A stretch of 64,000 bases of DNA from Skeletonema tropicum (taxonomy: Eukaryota > Bacillariophyta > Thalassiosirophyceae > Thalassiosirales > Thalassiosiraceae). Location of the stretch: assembly GCA_037178625.1 (NCBI GenBank), contig CM074147.1, positions 1,054,001 through 1,118,000 of the forward strand, given 5' to 3'. Position 1 is the first letter of the stretch, and each line of letters starts with the position of its first letter. A program made the translations under genes and the position numbers. Below are positions 8,857 through 18,437 of this stretch, in pieces. Below the pieces are notes generated by a model. That model was not told where the DNA came from. It saw nothing but the letters and a program-made list of their open reading frames with translations, and ran no database searches.

Positions 8857-9728
8857 ATGGAACACCTTAAGCCTCCTCGTCCTCGTCCTAGCAGCTCCGC
8901 TTCCGCTGCAGCTATTGATGCAAATGCAAGAGCAAGATTGATGGCGATGCTGACGCCTCCTAGAGGAAGACTCTCGACCGCAGCTTTGACGAGTCCACTG
9001 GCCACAGCGAACTTTTGCCGCGACGAAGATAGCGTGAGCTCCTTCGAAGAATCTTCTTCTGATATGGAGGAGAATGAGTGCTGCATCTGTCTTGAACAAC
9101 TTATCGCTGATGACATTGCCTCTATCAGTGGCCGTGAACACATATTCTGTGCTGAGTGTATCATTCGTGGGGCTGATACTTGTAATGTGTGTCCTCTTTG
9201 TCGTATTCTATTCACGTCCATTGAAACGGCAGATGGTGCGTTACCTTTTGGCTGGTGTTCTGTTGTTGCTGCTAGTTTGGAAATCATTCTTCAATCTTAC
9301 TCGGACTCGGCCGCGAAGAAGTCGATGAAGTATTTTGGAGGTCCGTCCATGAATACGAAGCGTATTGGTCGGTCATTGACGCCTCCCTAATTAATACGTT
9401 GAACGAAATAACTGAAAGATGTGATCAGTTGACGCGGAGAGCTAGGGAAGTCGAGAGGAGAGCTCAGGAGGCAGGAGAGAGGACAGATCAGTGGGAACGG
9501 ATGAATGAAGAACTCAATGAAAGACTTGATGACATCACACATTTAAACGTTGAAATCAGAGATGAAACTCGTCGAATTATTAGGGATGCAGTTGAACAAT
9601 TCGATTCAGCTTCGCCATTTCCTTCGCTCGCAAACCTGCCAACCTTGAGACGTGCTGTACAAAATGTCATCAATAGAGAAAATGTGTTTGAACGCACTAC
9701 TGAAATGCTTGCGAACCTCCAAGCTTGA
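8857..9728 (+). CDS. RING-finger protein, probable E3 ubiquitin ligase, with frame break
   Basis: From ATG 8857 a Pro/Ser/Ala-rich N-terminus leads to a RING-HC finger at residues about 75-115: C-C-I-C, then an H-x-FC-x2-C group, then C-x2-C (CPLCR). RING proteins recruit E2 ubiquitin-conjugating enzymes. The frame stops at 9390, but a second frame takes over in the region 9276-9305 and continues with REEVDEVFWRSVHEYEAYW and a long charged coiled coil (NEITERCDQLTRRAREVERR...) to 9728. Both halves look like real protein, so a one-base indel or tiny intron separates them. If the break is real the ligase loses its coiled-coil tail. The gene stands alone next to the foldback element. Confidence 0.7.
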
Positions 9729-10270
9729 AATTGCTGATTACATCATTGTTAAAAACTTCCCCGAAAAGAAAGTTAAACAATCGGAGTAGCGATATCATCT
9801 TCCTTGCTCTCGATACTTTTGTGTGTGAGAGAACAGTAATTTAGCATATACTTTCGTACAACTTTAGCCTGTCCTAAAAGGCCACCTTTTGACATCTATG
9901 CTTGCGTTCTGTCAAAGTCTTCCATGGCGGGCATGCAAAATCCTCAATGCCATACCCACCACCGTCCGTCACAGCTATCGCATACGACACAGTCAAAATC
10001 GAAGAGGAATAGACTGTTTATCGAGTCTTCGGTTGTCATTTTCAGTTTAGAGTGAGTACTTAGACCGCTTTGATTTAATACCTTGAATTATGCCGCTCCC
10101 CCCCCCCGATTGTTCTAGCCAAACATACATCGATGTGTGGAACTATATCATTCTGTGGAACCGAGAAGTTTATACAGCAGTGATAGTTATAATCACTTTG
10201 ATCCTATCTCGATCACCTACGCCCCGATGGAGGCATCCGACTTGCTAGCCCAGGACCTAATAGTAATAGT
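9729..10270. other. Intergenic; no gene seen
   Basis: I find no coding stretch with protein-like composition. A run of ten C residues at about 10097-10106 is the only notable feature; such homopolymers are prone to length errors. Confidence 0.5.
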
Positions 10271-10660
10271 CTAGGAGCCTTCCTTCCTCCTTTGACCCGT
10301 CACTGCTTCGTTTGATTGCCTCTTCTTGCTTTTCTTTGCGCCAGAGAATGGAGGCTCTACACCTTCCTCATAGCACCCATAACAGATTGGAAGTGGTGTC
10401 TTTCCTTCAACGTCACGGGTTGCAATTATCTCTTCAGGGGGGATACAATGTCGGCATCCACATAGCACATTGCACAGTCATTCCAGTGTTTGGATTGAAA
10501 TAATTTGCTTCAATTGTTTCATCGCATCGTGCAGATTGTCTATTGTGGGAGTATTTGTGTCGTCTGATTTTATCGCCACAGACGAAGCTAGCTTAGAGCG
10601 TTGTTCCAGGCTTATATATCTTCCACATCCCAGAGGGAACACCTTCGCCGCTGCCTCCAA
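10271..10660 (-). pseudogene. Small Cys-rich protein interrupted by one in-frame TGA
   Basis: An open frame (about 10478-10660) with a helical segment (DNLHDAMKQLKQII) ends at a TGA at 10478-10480 and resumes in the same frame as LCNVLCGCRHC...ICYGCYEEG, ending at 10271 in a Lys/Arg-rich tail. The Cys spacing suggests a zinc-binding site. The TGA lies two residues before the first Cys and could have replaced a Cys or Trp codon by one base change. Function unknown. It lies upstream-to-downstream beside an LRR_5 gene in the same orientation, spaced about 140 bp. Confidence 0.4.
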
Positions 10661-10801
10661 CAGCTTCAGTCAAGAAGACGTAGGGGGTGGAATGATGACG
10701 AGTGTCCAGCCTGAAATGTATACTTATGCACAAGTTCGGACAAGACTATGCTTTCGTCCTTTTTTCAATTTTAATCTCTAGAGATACCAGTTCCTTTTAG
10801 C

Positions 10802-11758
10802 TTAGTCCAGCCGAAGGAAAGGAAGCACATTCTTGATCACCACATCGGCACCACATGCAATCCGTTTATCTCTTCTTGAACTTTCAGCATCTACCTTGAT
10901 CTTCTTTGTTCTCCCCTCTCCACACTTCTCTTCCTTTTCATCAAGTATCACTTTCCAGAGGGCAAGCTCCAGTAGAGTCATTCCCTCCTTAACATATCTG
11001 TAGTGCTTAGCTTTGTAATGATCTACTTTGTCGATGACTGATCCGAACCATTGTCGCATTGCGTCAGTCTTTCGATAGGCACGTGTGATGGGAAGAACCC
11101 TATTGATTCGATCGATTTCTGCAATCATGTCAGCTCTCCAACTGTCTAGGTGTAACGATGCAACAGTTTTGTGTATCCCCCCAACAAGTTCTACTGTTTC
11201 TAGTCGTTCACAGTTTCCAAATTGGTTGTCATTATCGGATACAAACAAATCTCTTTTCAGTGGGATGGCAATGCATTCGAGGCGCTTACATCCCTTGAAA
11301 GCACTCGAACCCAATGTTCCAAGCCGTTCCGAGAACTCAATATCTGTTAGGCGTTTGCAAGAAGAGAATGCACATGGTCCAATGATGATAGATGGGAGCT
11401 TAAGATAATCTAGAGAGGTACATAAACCGAATGCACCTGCACCAATTCTTTCTAGCATGTCTCCAAACTCTACTTGATCCAGCTTTTCACATTTTTCAAA
11501 CGCCCTCTCTTCGATTTCAACAACAGATTTGAGATTTATCCACAACAACCGCGTGCACTTGTAGAATGCCCTTCTCCCAATTCTTCTGATCCCGTCGTGA
11601 GTCTTCGCGTGCACCAAACGCTTGCAATGATTGAACGCGTTTGCCTCAATCTCAGTGACGGATTTATCGATGATAGCGTGAGTGATATGCTGAGGAGCGC
11701 GTCCTCCCCTATAAAAAAAAACTTCCGTGTCGCTATCTTCATCTGATTGGTCCGACAT
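10802..11758 (-). CDS. LRR_5 (BspA-like) leucine-rich repeat protein
   Basis: A single exon of 318 residues, ATG at 11758. It opens with a short acidic start and the family signature (FFYRGGRAPQHITH.IIDKSV.EIEANAF), followed by about seven LRR_5 units with the I...AF..C..L..(I/V)..P pattern (residues about 30-190). Next is a linker VGGIHKTVASLH, a helical region (RADMIAEIDRINRVLP) and the conserved tail (LLELALWK, then CGADVVIKNVLPFLRLD). No signal peptide or membrane segment is present, so it is probably intracellular. Role unknown; LRRs usually serve protein binding. It is the most divergent of the full-length copies in this window. Confidence 0.85.
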   Translation of the reverse strand: MSDQSDEDSDTEVFFYRGGRAPQHITHAIIDKSVTEIEANAFNHCKRLVHAKTHDGIRRIGRRAFYKCTRLLWINLKSVVEIEERAFEKCEKLDQVEFGDMLERIGAGAFGLCTSLDYLKLPSIIIGPCAFSSCKRLTDIEFSERLGTLGSSAFKGCKRLECIAIPLKRDLFVSDNDNQFGNCERLETVELVGGIHKTVASLHLDSWRADMIAEIDRINRVLPITRAYRKTDAMRQWFGSVIDKVDHYKAKHYRYVKEGMTLLELALWKVILDEKEEKCGEGRTKKIKVDAESSRRDKRIACGADVVIKNVLPFLRLD

Positions 11759-12337
11759 GATTGGTTAGACCGCGATGCTGAATGATTAAGCAACTATGAG
11801 TTTCTCATCAAATGATTTATTTGGATGGAGAATATTATCTATTTGGGTGTGATGGTTGTGCCAGGTTCCAGGTTGTGCCGTCATCATACAACAGACCGTA
11901 AACTATCTCGGATCTCGGAGAAGAAAAGAGATACAGTGTGTCCACAGAAGTTGCCCGCGGGATTGTCAGCTCATGGGGGCGGGCAAATATCGTGGACGGG
12001 TAATTACTGAAACGGCATTTGTTAGTGTCCGGACTACTCGTGTCCGGATTTCTGAGCGGGCAAATACTGTGGACGGGAATATCGTAAGGCGGGCAACTTC
12101 TTTAGGCATGTGGTCGAGTGACCATCGGATTAGATGGGAATATTCAGATTGGTCAATCATTACCGGGATCATCGTCTACACATCAACAGCAGCAGCAGCA
12201 ACAGCCGATAGCGGAGATAGTCGTGCACAACGAAAATGTGTAGAACAATTGACACGCAACGGAGGGAAACATACCACCACAATACGCACATTTCAGCCCC
12301 TCTCCATCTTCCAGTTTATTGGTCCCAAGTTTGATAT
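11759..12337. other. Intergenic with short direct repeats
   Basis: No convincing gene. The 22-mer GCGGGCAAATATCGTGGACGGG at 11979-12000 recurs with two changes at 12056-12077, and a related GGCGGGCAA follows at about 12087. The region may include the LRR gene's promoter near 11760-11830. A minus-strand stretch (12183-12383) with CAYCGG and a Cys run is more likely trinucleotide repeat (gca)n read by chance. Confidence 0.45.
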
Positions 12338-12903
12338 GTGGTAACTCTCCGCGTAGGATTCCCAACCAATCAATTTCCATCAAGGACCATTCGCGTGAAA
12401 GTTGTTGGTGCTTTAAAGTATGAAGAAAGACATTCGGCAGTAGGAAGTGGGTCCATGATGACAGGTTACATCTCCAAACAAAATGATGAAAATCCTTCGT
12501 ATGGCTCTGTACCAGTCTTCTATAAATGTAATGGTCAAGAGTCTGTTCTATTCACTGGGTTGTTGCCACGACTAATCCATTTGCATCAAGACGAAGACGA
12601 GGTAGAATTTGAGATTGAAGACTCTGGAATTGCAAATGGTGACGATGATGATGATGCTGTGAACGAGTATCATACTGTGACAGATTTGTATCAATCATCG
12701 CCAAAAGCAGTGCCCATGCACGGATTTGTGACTGTCCGATTATTGGATTTCCCAAAATTGATGTAAGCAATAGCAGCAAGGACAACAATAACAACGACAA
12801 CTACAACAACAACACTGCAACGAAGGAAGCATTTCAAGAGGCATGGGATGAAGCACATGAAATGTTCCGTGAAAAGATGAAGAAGAAGGAGAAGCAGGGA
12901 TAG
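12338..12903 (+). pseudogene. Fragment of an unrecognised protein, frame broken at 12757
   Basis: The first frame carries a structured segment (GYISKQND, YGSVPVFYKCNG, VLFTGLLPRLIHLHQDE), an acidic stretch and VTVRLLDFP, then hits a stop at 12766. Shifting one base at the AAAA run near 12757 continues into KIDVSNSSKD, an Asn/Asp-rich run and a charged helix (AFQEAWDEAHEMFREKMKKK) that ends at 12903. No ATG fits the N-terminus, so it appears truncated at the 5' side as well. No family recognised. Confidence 0.4.
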
Positions 12904-13055
12904 TATAACGTTTCAATGAAAAAGCTTCTCTTACATGAGCATATTACGTTACAAATAAGTAGTGACGACGAACATAGAAGATATCTCGTCGTATTGGTAT
13001 AGGAACAGACTGCCGAGTGCAGGCCCACGACTAGATATCAGAAAAAATGACTCTC

Positions 13056-15038
13056 TCAGTCGGAGACAAGAGGCGTACCACCCATCCAAATTGTTGGATT
13101 CGCTCTGAGTAGAAGGAAGATGCTGTTTAAGTAGTCGGCGTTCTCTGGCTCGTTGTTGTCATCTTCGATGAGAACTTGAATCGGCAACTTCCCAAGCCAA
13201 TTCTTTGTGCATACTTTTGCGGTGGGATAACGAGTCAAAATCATCTCAATCACACCATAATTTCTGAGACGACACGCTTCATGAAGAAGTGTATTACCAT
13301 TGGTGGTAGGAGTTTGTAGCGTGGAAAGATCAGCTTCCACAAATAACTTGATAGTTCCCAATGGAGCTTGTTCGTGAAGGGCAATGTGCAGTGGTAGATA
13401 TCCATGTTCGTCTTGAGTTCTAACGAGCTGGAGGTCTCTGGCTGTTTCAGCGTAGCTGAGTTGGTCATCTAGAAATTCCACCACATCCGTAGCTCCCCCT
13501 GCCCTTGCATTATCAATGGCTTCCCTTATAATATCGCTGGCATAAATCGCCTCAGGATAGGCATTATATAGCGGTTCAATAACCTCAAAGCAAGGGATCA
13601 AGTTCGATGCATGTCTGTAACTGTAGGCTGCCATCATCAATGGAGTTATCACAGTCCCGCTTACTCTCTGCGACGCCACACTAGCATTGACTGTCAAAAG
13701 GAACTTTACCAATTCGACAGCTTTCTCGGGAGATTCCAAAAGTTTAACTTCATTTACTGCGAAATGAATCGGAAATTGGCCGTAGCCACATTCATCATAA
13801 ATTGCGTTCGGAGACATGTCAATGATGCATTTCGCAACGGCCAAATTCCCATTAATGCAAGCAATGTGGAGAGGAGTTCTACCATGGCCCGAACCCGAAC
13901 GTTGGCGTACAAGTTCAGGGAAGTTATGAGCAAGCAAGCGGCAGACTTCCACGCTTCTAGAGGTGTCCCTCGAGGCGGCGACGATATTAAGAAGGGACCC
14001 CATGGGATTGTCTCTAAACCGACGAATCATATCTGGATATTTCTCAACGAGCATCTTCAATAAGGCCAAGGCAACAGCGCTGTCATCAACTAGTGATCGA
14101 TATATTACATCTGTAAGCACAGTAATTTCGCGTTCGTCATGTTCGTCACGATTAATAACGGAATCTGGAAATGCATCCACGAGTAAGAGGCAAAACTTTG
14201 GAGAGCACTTTCGGATTGCTACATGAATGGGTAGAAGCCCCGTCACGCGGCAACGTACAGATTCTGGGCACCTCTCAATTAATAAACTCAAAATCTCCAC
14301 TGCTTCGTCTTCGTCTAGTGCACTATTGAAGCACAAACAGTGTAACGGAGTATTTCCATCCACGTCTTGTGTCTGCAGAGCATCTGGGCAAGCCTCGACC
14401 AAGCACCGAAACATATCTAGGGTGACATTCCTGTTCCGGCAAACGAGGTGAAGAGGTGTCCTTCCTATCTCGTCGACAGCTCGAACGGCTAGGGGAAAGA
14501 ACTCGTTGAAACATTGGAGTATTCCAAGTGTTAGATGTTCATTTCGGCAGATGTCGAAGAGAAGAGAATAATACAATGAATAATCCACCTGATGTGGATG
14601 AAAACGACTAGACAATCGTTGGCGAAGGGCATTTTCTGAGAGGGAATCCGATTGACAGATGTCGCTTAATCCTGTCAAATGTATTTCGATGGCTCTGAAT
14701 AATCGTGTTTTCCTCGGCGCTGCTGGACACACGATGCCTACGTTGGGGTGTCCTCTCGCCGGCGTCAACATGACATTGTCATTAGCGCCATTTGCTGCAC
14801 GACGAGAGGTGAGGTGAGGGAGGCTAGCGTGGCTAACACCGCGAGGGGGTGTTTGTGGTGGCTCTGCATCGTCCTCGCTCGCCGAGACCGAGGGTTTTGT
14901 ACTTGCACCGAGGCAGGTAACGAAGGCAGTGCGATAGATGATGAAGATAATACAGCAGCAACTGATAAGGAGGAGGGGAGGAGCTGTACCGAAGGAGATC
15001 CCCCATGCATCGGTGATATTGATATTCTTCAACAACAT
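13056..15038 (-). CDS. Ankyrin-repeat protein with N-terminal membrane anchor
   Basis: A single exon of 660 residues from ATG 15038. Residues about 18-40 are strongly hydrophobic (LLLISCCCIIFIIY), a likely signal anchor; an unstructured Pro/Ser/Arg segment follows to about residue 105. From about 185 to 640 there are repeated ankyrin signatures: GRTPLHLVCR, GNTPLHCLC, GLLPIHVAI, GRTPLHIACINGN, GQFPIHFAV, GYLPLHIAL, GNTLLHEACR, GKLPIQVLI. Ankyrin arrays mediate protein contacts; large families with this .L...P..... spacing are common in diatoms. There is no accompanying catalytic domain. The gene lies between broken genes and is intact. Confidence 0.85.
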   Translation of the reverse strand: MLLKNINITDAWGISFGTAPPLLLISCCCIIFIIYRTAFVTCLGASTKPSVSASEDDAEPPQTPPRGVSHASLPHLTSRRAANGANDNVMLTPARGHPNVGIVCPAAPRKTRLFRAIEIHLTGLSDICQSDSLSENALRQRLSSRFHPHQVDYSLYYSLLFDICRNEHLTLGILQCFNEFFPLAVRAVDEIGRTPLHLVCRNRNVTLDMFRCLVEACPDALQTQDVDGNTPLHCLCFNSALDEDEAVEILSLLIERCPESVRCRVTGLLPIHVAIRKCSPKFCLLLVDAFPDSVINRDEHDEREITVLTDVIYRSLVDDSAVALALLKMLVEKYPDMIRRFRDNPMGSLLNIVAASRDTSRSVEVCRLLAHNFPELVRQRSGSGHGRTPLHIACINGNLAVAKCIIDMSPNAIYDECGYGQFPIHFAVNEVKLLESPEKAVELVKFLLTVNASVASQRVSGTVITPLMMAAYSYRHASNLIPCFEVIEPLYNAYPEAIYASDIIREAIDNARAGGATDVVEFLDDQLSYAETARDLQLVRTQDEHGYLPLHIALHEQAPLGTIKLFVEADLSTLQTPTTNGNTLLHEACRLRNYGVIEMILTRYPTAKVCTKNWLGKLPIQVLIEDDNNEPENADYLNSIFLLLRANPTIWMGGTPLVSD

Positions 15039-15254
15039 CGTCGCCCATATACTTGAGACAATGTGATAACTTGGATAACGACCGATCTCTTTTACCTACG
15101 TACTCTATCTATGTGTGCGCGCTTTTGAGTCGCGTCAGCAAGTAAGTACAAGTAGAGTGACAAGAGTAACAGCACCGCAAAGGAGGAAGCTTTTATGTCA
15201 TTGATAAAGAAGAAAGATAAGCAGGTGTACAATAATTCTTTTATACACCATACG

Positions 15255-16383
15255 TCATGATAATTGCACCTCACGGGCTGCCTCGGCCATGCGCTCTACA
15301 ACTTATGCTCATACTCGCACAAGACTGCTCGGAATGCGGTAGCAATGCTAGCCGCTTCTTTCGGGCTGCTTCCGGTTCCACGACACACTGCATATGCAGC
15401 TGAAAATGCGTTGCCGGCCCCCGTTGGATTGACGGGCGATAATCGAAGGGTTGCTGCTGGCATCTTCATCTCATTCGTGAAACATCCATTTCCTCCGTCA
15501 CGTATTATCATTTCGAATTCATTGTTCTCTTCGCTTTCACTTTTCGTCTTGGCAAAGCTAGTATTTGAAGTCATACCTTCATAGCATGGTTCCCCCGATC
15601 CACAGACTAATTCCATTCGTTTCTTTGCCACTGGCTCGAGCACAAAAGAATGCTTGTCGTATCTTTCTTATTGTTGTTGTCACTGGAAGACTATCCTTAC
15701 AAGTAACCTTCCCACTAACATCATTAGCAAAACAATAGCCTCGACACTAGCGGCCGACACACGAGACATGAGCTTGCCGTCAAAAAATGGCAAAGCATCC
15801 AGTCCCTGTCTAGTTGGCTTGGAACCCGATTCAACAATGGCATGAAATGTGATATCGTCATCTTCATTATTATCTTGTATCGCACTTAGGATATACTGTG
15901 AACTTGGCCTATTCTGCCATAAGTCATCAGCGCCAACATTTTCAAAGGAACCATCCCCATCCACTGGAAGCCATCTTACATTCTCGTTTTCGTCGTGCCA
16001 AATATTGATTGTAGGGGTAATATGATCTGCAGAAGGGACGAGTTCAACGTCAATCATGGGTGGTAAGAGCTGCGAAAGTTGTTCTGTCATTGATGGTGTC
16101 CACTTTTACGCCCCGACTGGTGCGAGGAAGGTAACTTGATGTTTTGGGTTGGATAGTATAAAATCTTTGGCATTTCCTCCAGATAGGTAGTCAAGAACTG
16201 CAAGAGATGCAGCAGCACCCCAAGCTGCCTGTGGTCCACCTCCTCCTATTGTCACACCGCTGTCGTCATCACCATCGTCGTGGGGAGGGCCATATTTGTC
16301 CAATATGATCTTCCCAACAATTATAGAATGAGCGTCAAGTTTACTCTCTGCCTCAGCAGCTGCATCTGAAGAGTGTGAATGTG
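15255..16383 (-). pseudogene. pfkB/ribokinase-family sugar kinase, broken
   Basis: The N-terminal part has IIVGKIILDKYG and the glycine-rich IGGGGPQAAWGAA, typical of the plant/algal pfkB-like carbohydrate kinases. The C-terminal part has ELVCGSGEPCYEG and the pfkB signature NPTGAGNAFSAAYAV with ATAFRAVLCEYEH. PfkB enzymes phosphorylate sugars or nucleosides. Damage seen: an in-frame TAA at about 16109-16111 after FLAPVGA with the frame open on both sides; loss of the expected middle part between about 15680 and 15645; and a frame slip near 15297 before VVERMAEAAREVQLS, stop at 15255. The 5' end runs into an LRR_5 fragment at about 16384, so the start is lost. Not functional as it stands. Confidence 0.7.
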
Positions 16384-16789
16384 GTTGCATTTCACAAATG
16401 CTCCCACCTTGATTGTGATTGCATATGGGAGCTTGACGAGGAGTTTTAAAGAAGTGCCACAATATGCAAATGCTCTTGCGCCAATCGTTTCCAGATTGTC
16501 ACCAAACTCTACATGCGCCAGATTGTCTCATGCTTGAAATGCTCTAAAATTGATTTCAGATACAAATACCCGCCCCAAAAGTATACAATAGAAGAAACCT
16601 ATCCCCAACTGTTCTAATACCATCGTGAGTTTCAACCTTCACCAAGCACTGGCAAAAGGTGAACGCCCCTTCCTCAATCTCATCGACTGATTTATCGATT
16701 CGGACGTGATTGATATGCTGAGGCGCTCGTCTTCCCCTGTACACAAAAATATCCCCATCATTATCGTCTTCATCTGCGTGGTCCGCCAT
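16384..16789 (-). pseudogene. LRR_5 gene fragment (N-terminal part)
   Basis: From ATG 16789 the family N-terminus is intact (DGDIFVYRGRRAPQHINH, IDKSVDEIEEGAF, KVETHDGIRTVG), then the frame breaks near 16580. Further LRR units remain in other frames: GDNLETIGARAFAYC and AITIKVGAFVKC, to about 16384, where the sequence passes directly into the pfkB remnant. The C-terminal two thirds of the family protein are missing. A related C-terminal fragment lies at 17963-18080. Confidence 0.75.
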
Positions 16790-17089
16790 GATTGTGTAGG
16801 TCTGCGCTGTCTACTATCAGCGTCTCGTCACCAGAGAGCGAGGAAGCAAGGTGTGATGGTGGGTTGCGTTGGGGTTGGTGGCTGGGGTATATCTGTCATG
16901 ATTCATGATTCATTACCAAACACATGTTGCTTATCCTTGCCTACACATACACTTCTGGTAGCTTGCGGTACTTTTGCCATTTTCTACTGAAATAAGTACC
17001 AGATTTCTACGTAGGAACTAAAGCACCGCCGACAACATTTTGATCTTTCACATCAACACACAACATCGTAATATTGATATTTGTAAACC
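16790..17089. other. Intergenic between divergent LRR fragment and TPR gene
   Basis: About 300 bp, no gene. A TTTCTACGTAGGAAC palindrome-containing sequence occurs at about 17009-17023, similar to sites upstream of other genes here. Probably contained two opposed promoters. Confidence 0.4.
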
Positions 17090-17881
17090 ATGACAGAAGA
17101 GAAAGAGGAGGCGGCAGCCTCAGCAGAGGATCTCCGTCTTGAAGGTAATGCAGCATTCTCCGCTAAGAAGTGGAACGGTGCCATCAAGAAATACCGGGCG
17201 TCAATTGCACTCGATGGATCCTCGCCAGCCTCTGCCAAAGTATACTCCAATCTAGCAGCCGCTCTATGCAAACTATCCAAGTACGATGATGCACATGCAG
17301 CTGCCCAAAAAGCAACCGAGGTAGATCCCGATTGGGCAAAGGGTCACTGGCGTCTCGGCGTAGTAAACGAGTTGCAGAAAGATTTTCTACATTCCTTCAC
17401 AAGTTATAGTAAGGCAGTCGAGCTGGATCCTAACGAGGGTGCATTTGTAAAGGCAAAAGAAAAGCAAGATATTATGAAACGTCTTGGATGTACATACAGA
17501 GGAGACAGATGCTGATGGGAAGAAATCGGTGATGATTGAGTTATACCTCCCACAAGCACCAGTGCGACTGCTTACTGGTATTCTTCAGACACTAAACGGC
17601 ACTGAAACTCTAGTATTGGCCAGCCAAGGCAATCTGGCTTTGAGGGGAAAGCGGGTCTACTTTATCCTATCCAAATTCGACAGAATACACATTTGCATCC
17701 TCCAGCAATCATTGCCTGGAAAAGGCTGCTGAAACGATCGAACAATTTTCACAATACTGACGCCCTTCTTCCAAAACGCTGGGAGGACACATCTGAGCAC
17801 TGGATGCAGCAGTATCTGGTTCAGTGGTTTAGAGGAATGACCATGCAACTAGGACAGCTATTGTTCCCAAGTTGGTTCTGA
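17090..17881 (+). pseudogene. TPR co-chaperone-like protein, frame-broken
   Basis: From ATG 17090 the first 130 residues form three TPR helices pairs (LRLEGNAAFSAKKWNGAIKKY, AKVYSNLAAALCKLSKYDDA, AKGHWRLGVVNELQKDFLHS) ending VELDPNEGAFVKAKEK. Single-motif TPR clusters of this type bind C-terminal peptides of Hsp70/Hsp90. At about 17484 the frame slips to one reading TEETDADGKKSVMIELYLP, which ends at 17732, while a third frame at 17693-17881 reads HPPAIIAWKRLLKRSNNF...RWEDTSEHW. At least two frame breaks make it a probable pseudogene, unless unrecognised introns rescue it. It is directly followed by an LRR fragment. Confidence 0.55.
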
Positions 17882-17962
17882 GTCCTCTTCCGCAGATAGG
17901 TGCATATTGAAAGTCTTCTTAGAAATCTACTTGCTTTCAATAAGGAATTGTCGCAAAATCAC

Positions 17963-18080
17963 TTATTCCAATTGCAGAAAAGGAAGCACATTCTTAATCA
18001 CGATATCAGCGCCACATGTAATGCGTCTTTCTTTCCTTGCACTACCCGTTTCTATCTTGGCCTTCTTTGTTTTATCAGCC
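17963..18080 (-). pseudogene. LRR_5 gene fragment (C-terminal tail)
   Basis: About 35 residues match the end of the family: ARKERRITCGADIVIKNVLPFLQLE followed by stop at 17963-17965. Upstream sequence no longer matches. It may be the tail of the same ancestral gene whose N-terminal part lies at 16384-16789 on the same strand, although then the order on the minus strand would be reversed, so it more likely comes from another copy. Confidence 0.7.
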
Positions 18081-18437
18081 CAATAGTAGCTCGGTGTTAT
18101 GTAGAGGCCTCGTCGTAGTAGACAGCATAGGTAATGCAGGTAAATATCCAAACAGTTCGTTCGTGAGTCGTGAGTCGTGAGATAAGATCTCGTCCCGCGC
18201 GAAACTCGCAACTTTCTGGAAAGTTTGAGGGGGCTTGAAAGTGGGCAATATATATGGTAGCGGGGGGAAGAGAGAGTCGAGTCAAATCTTTTTCACACCT
18301 TGGTATGTTTCTACGGGCGGAATTACTTTTTACGGTACTCTCCTCAAGCCTTTCATTTTTTACCTTTACCTTTTGAATTCCACCACATAATTATCATACC
18401 AGAGCTTACGTAGGAATTCAAAACCTCTTGATCAACC

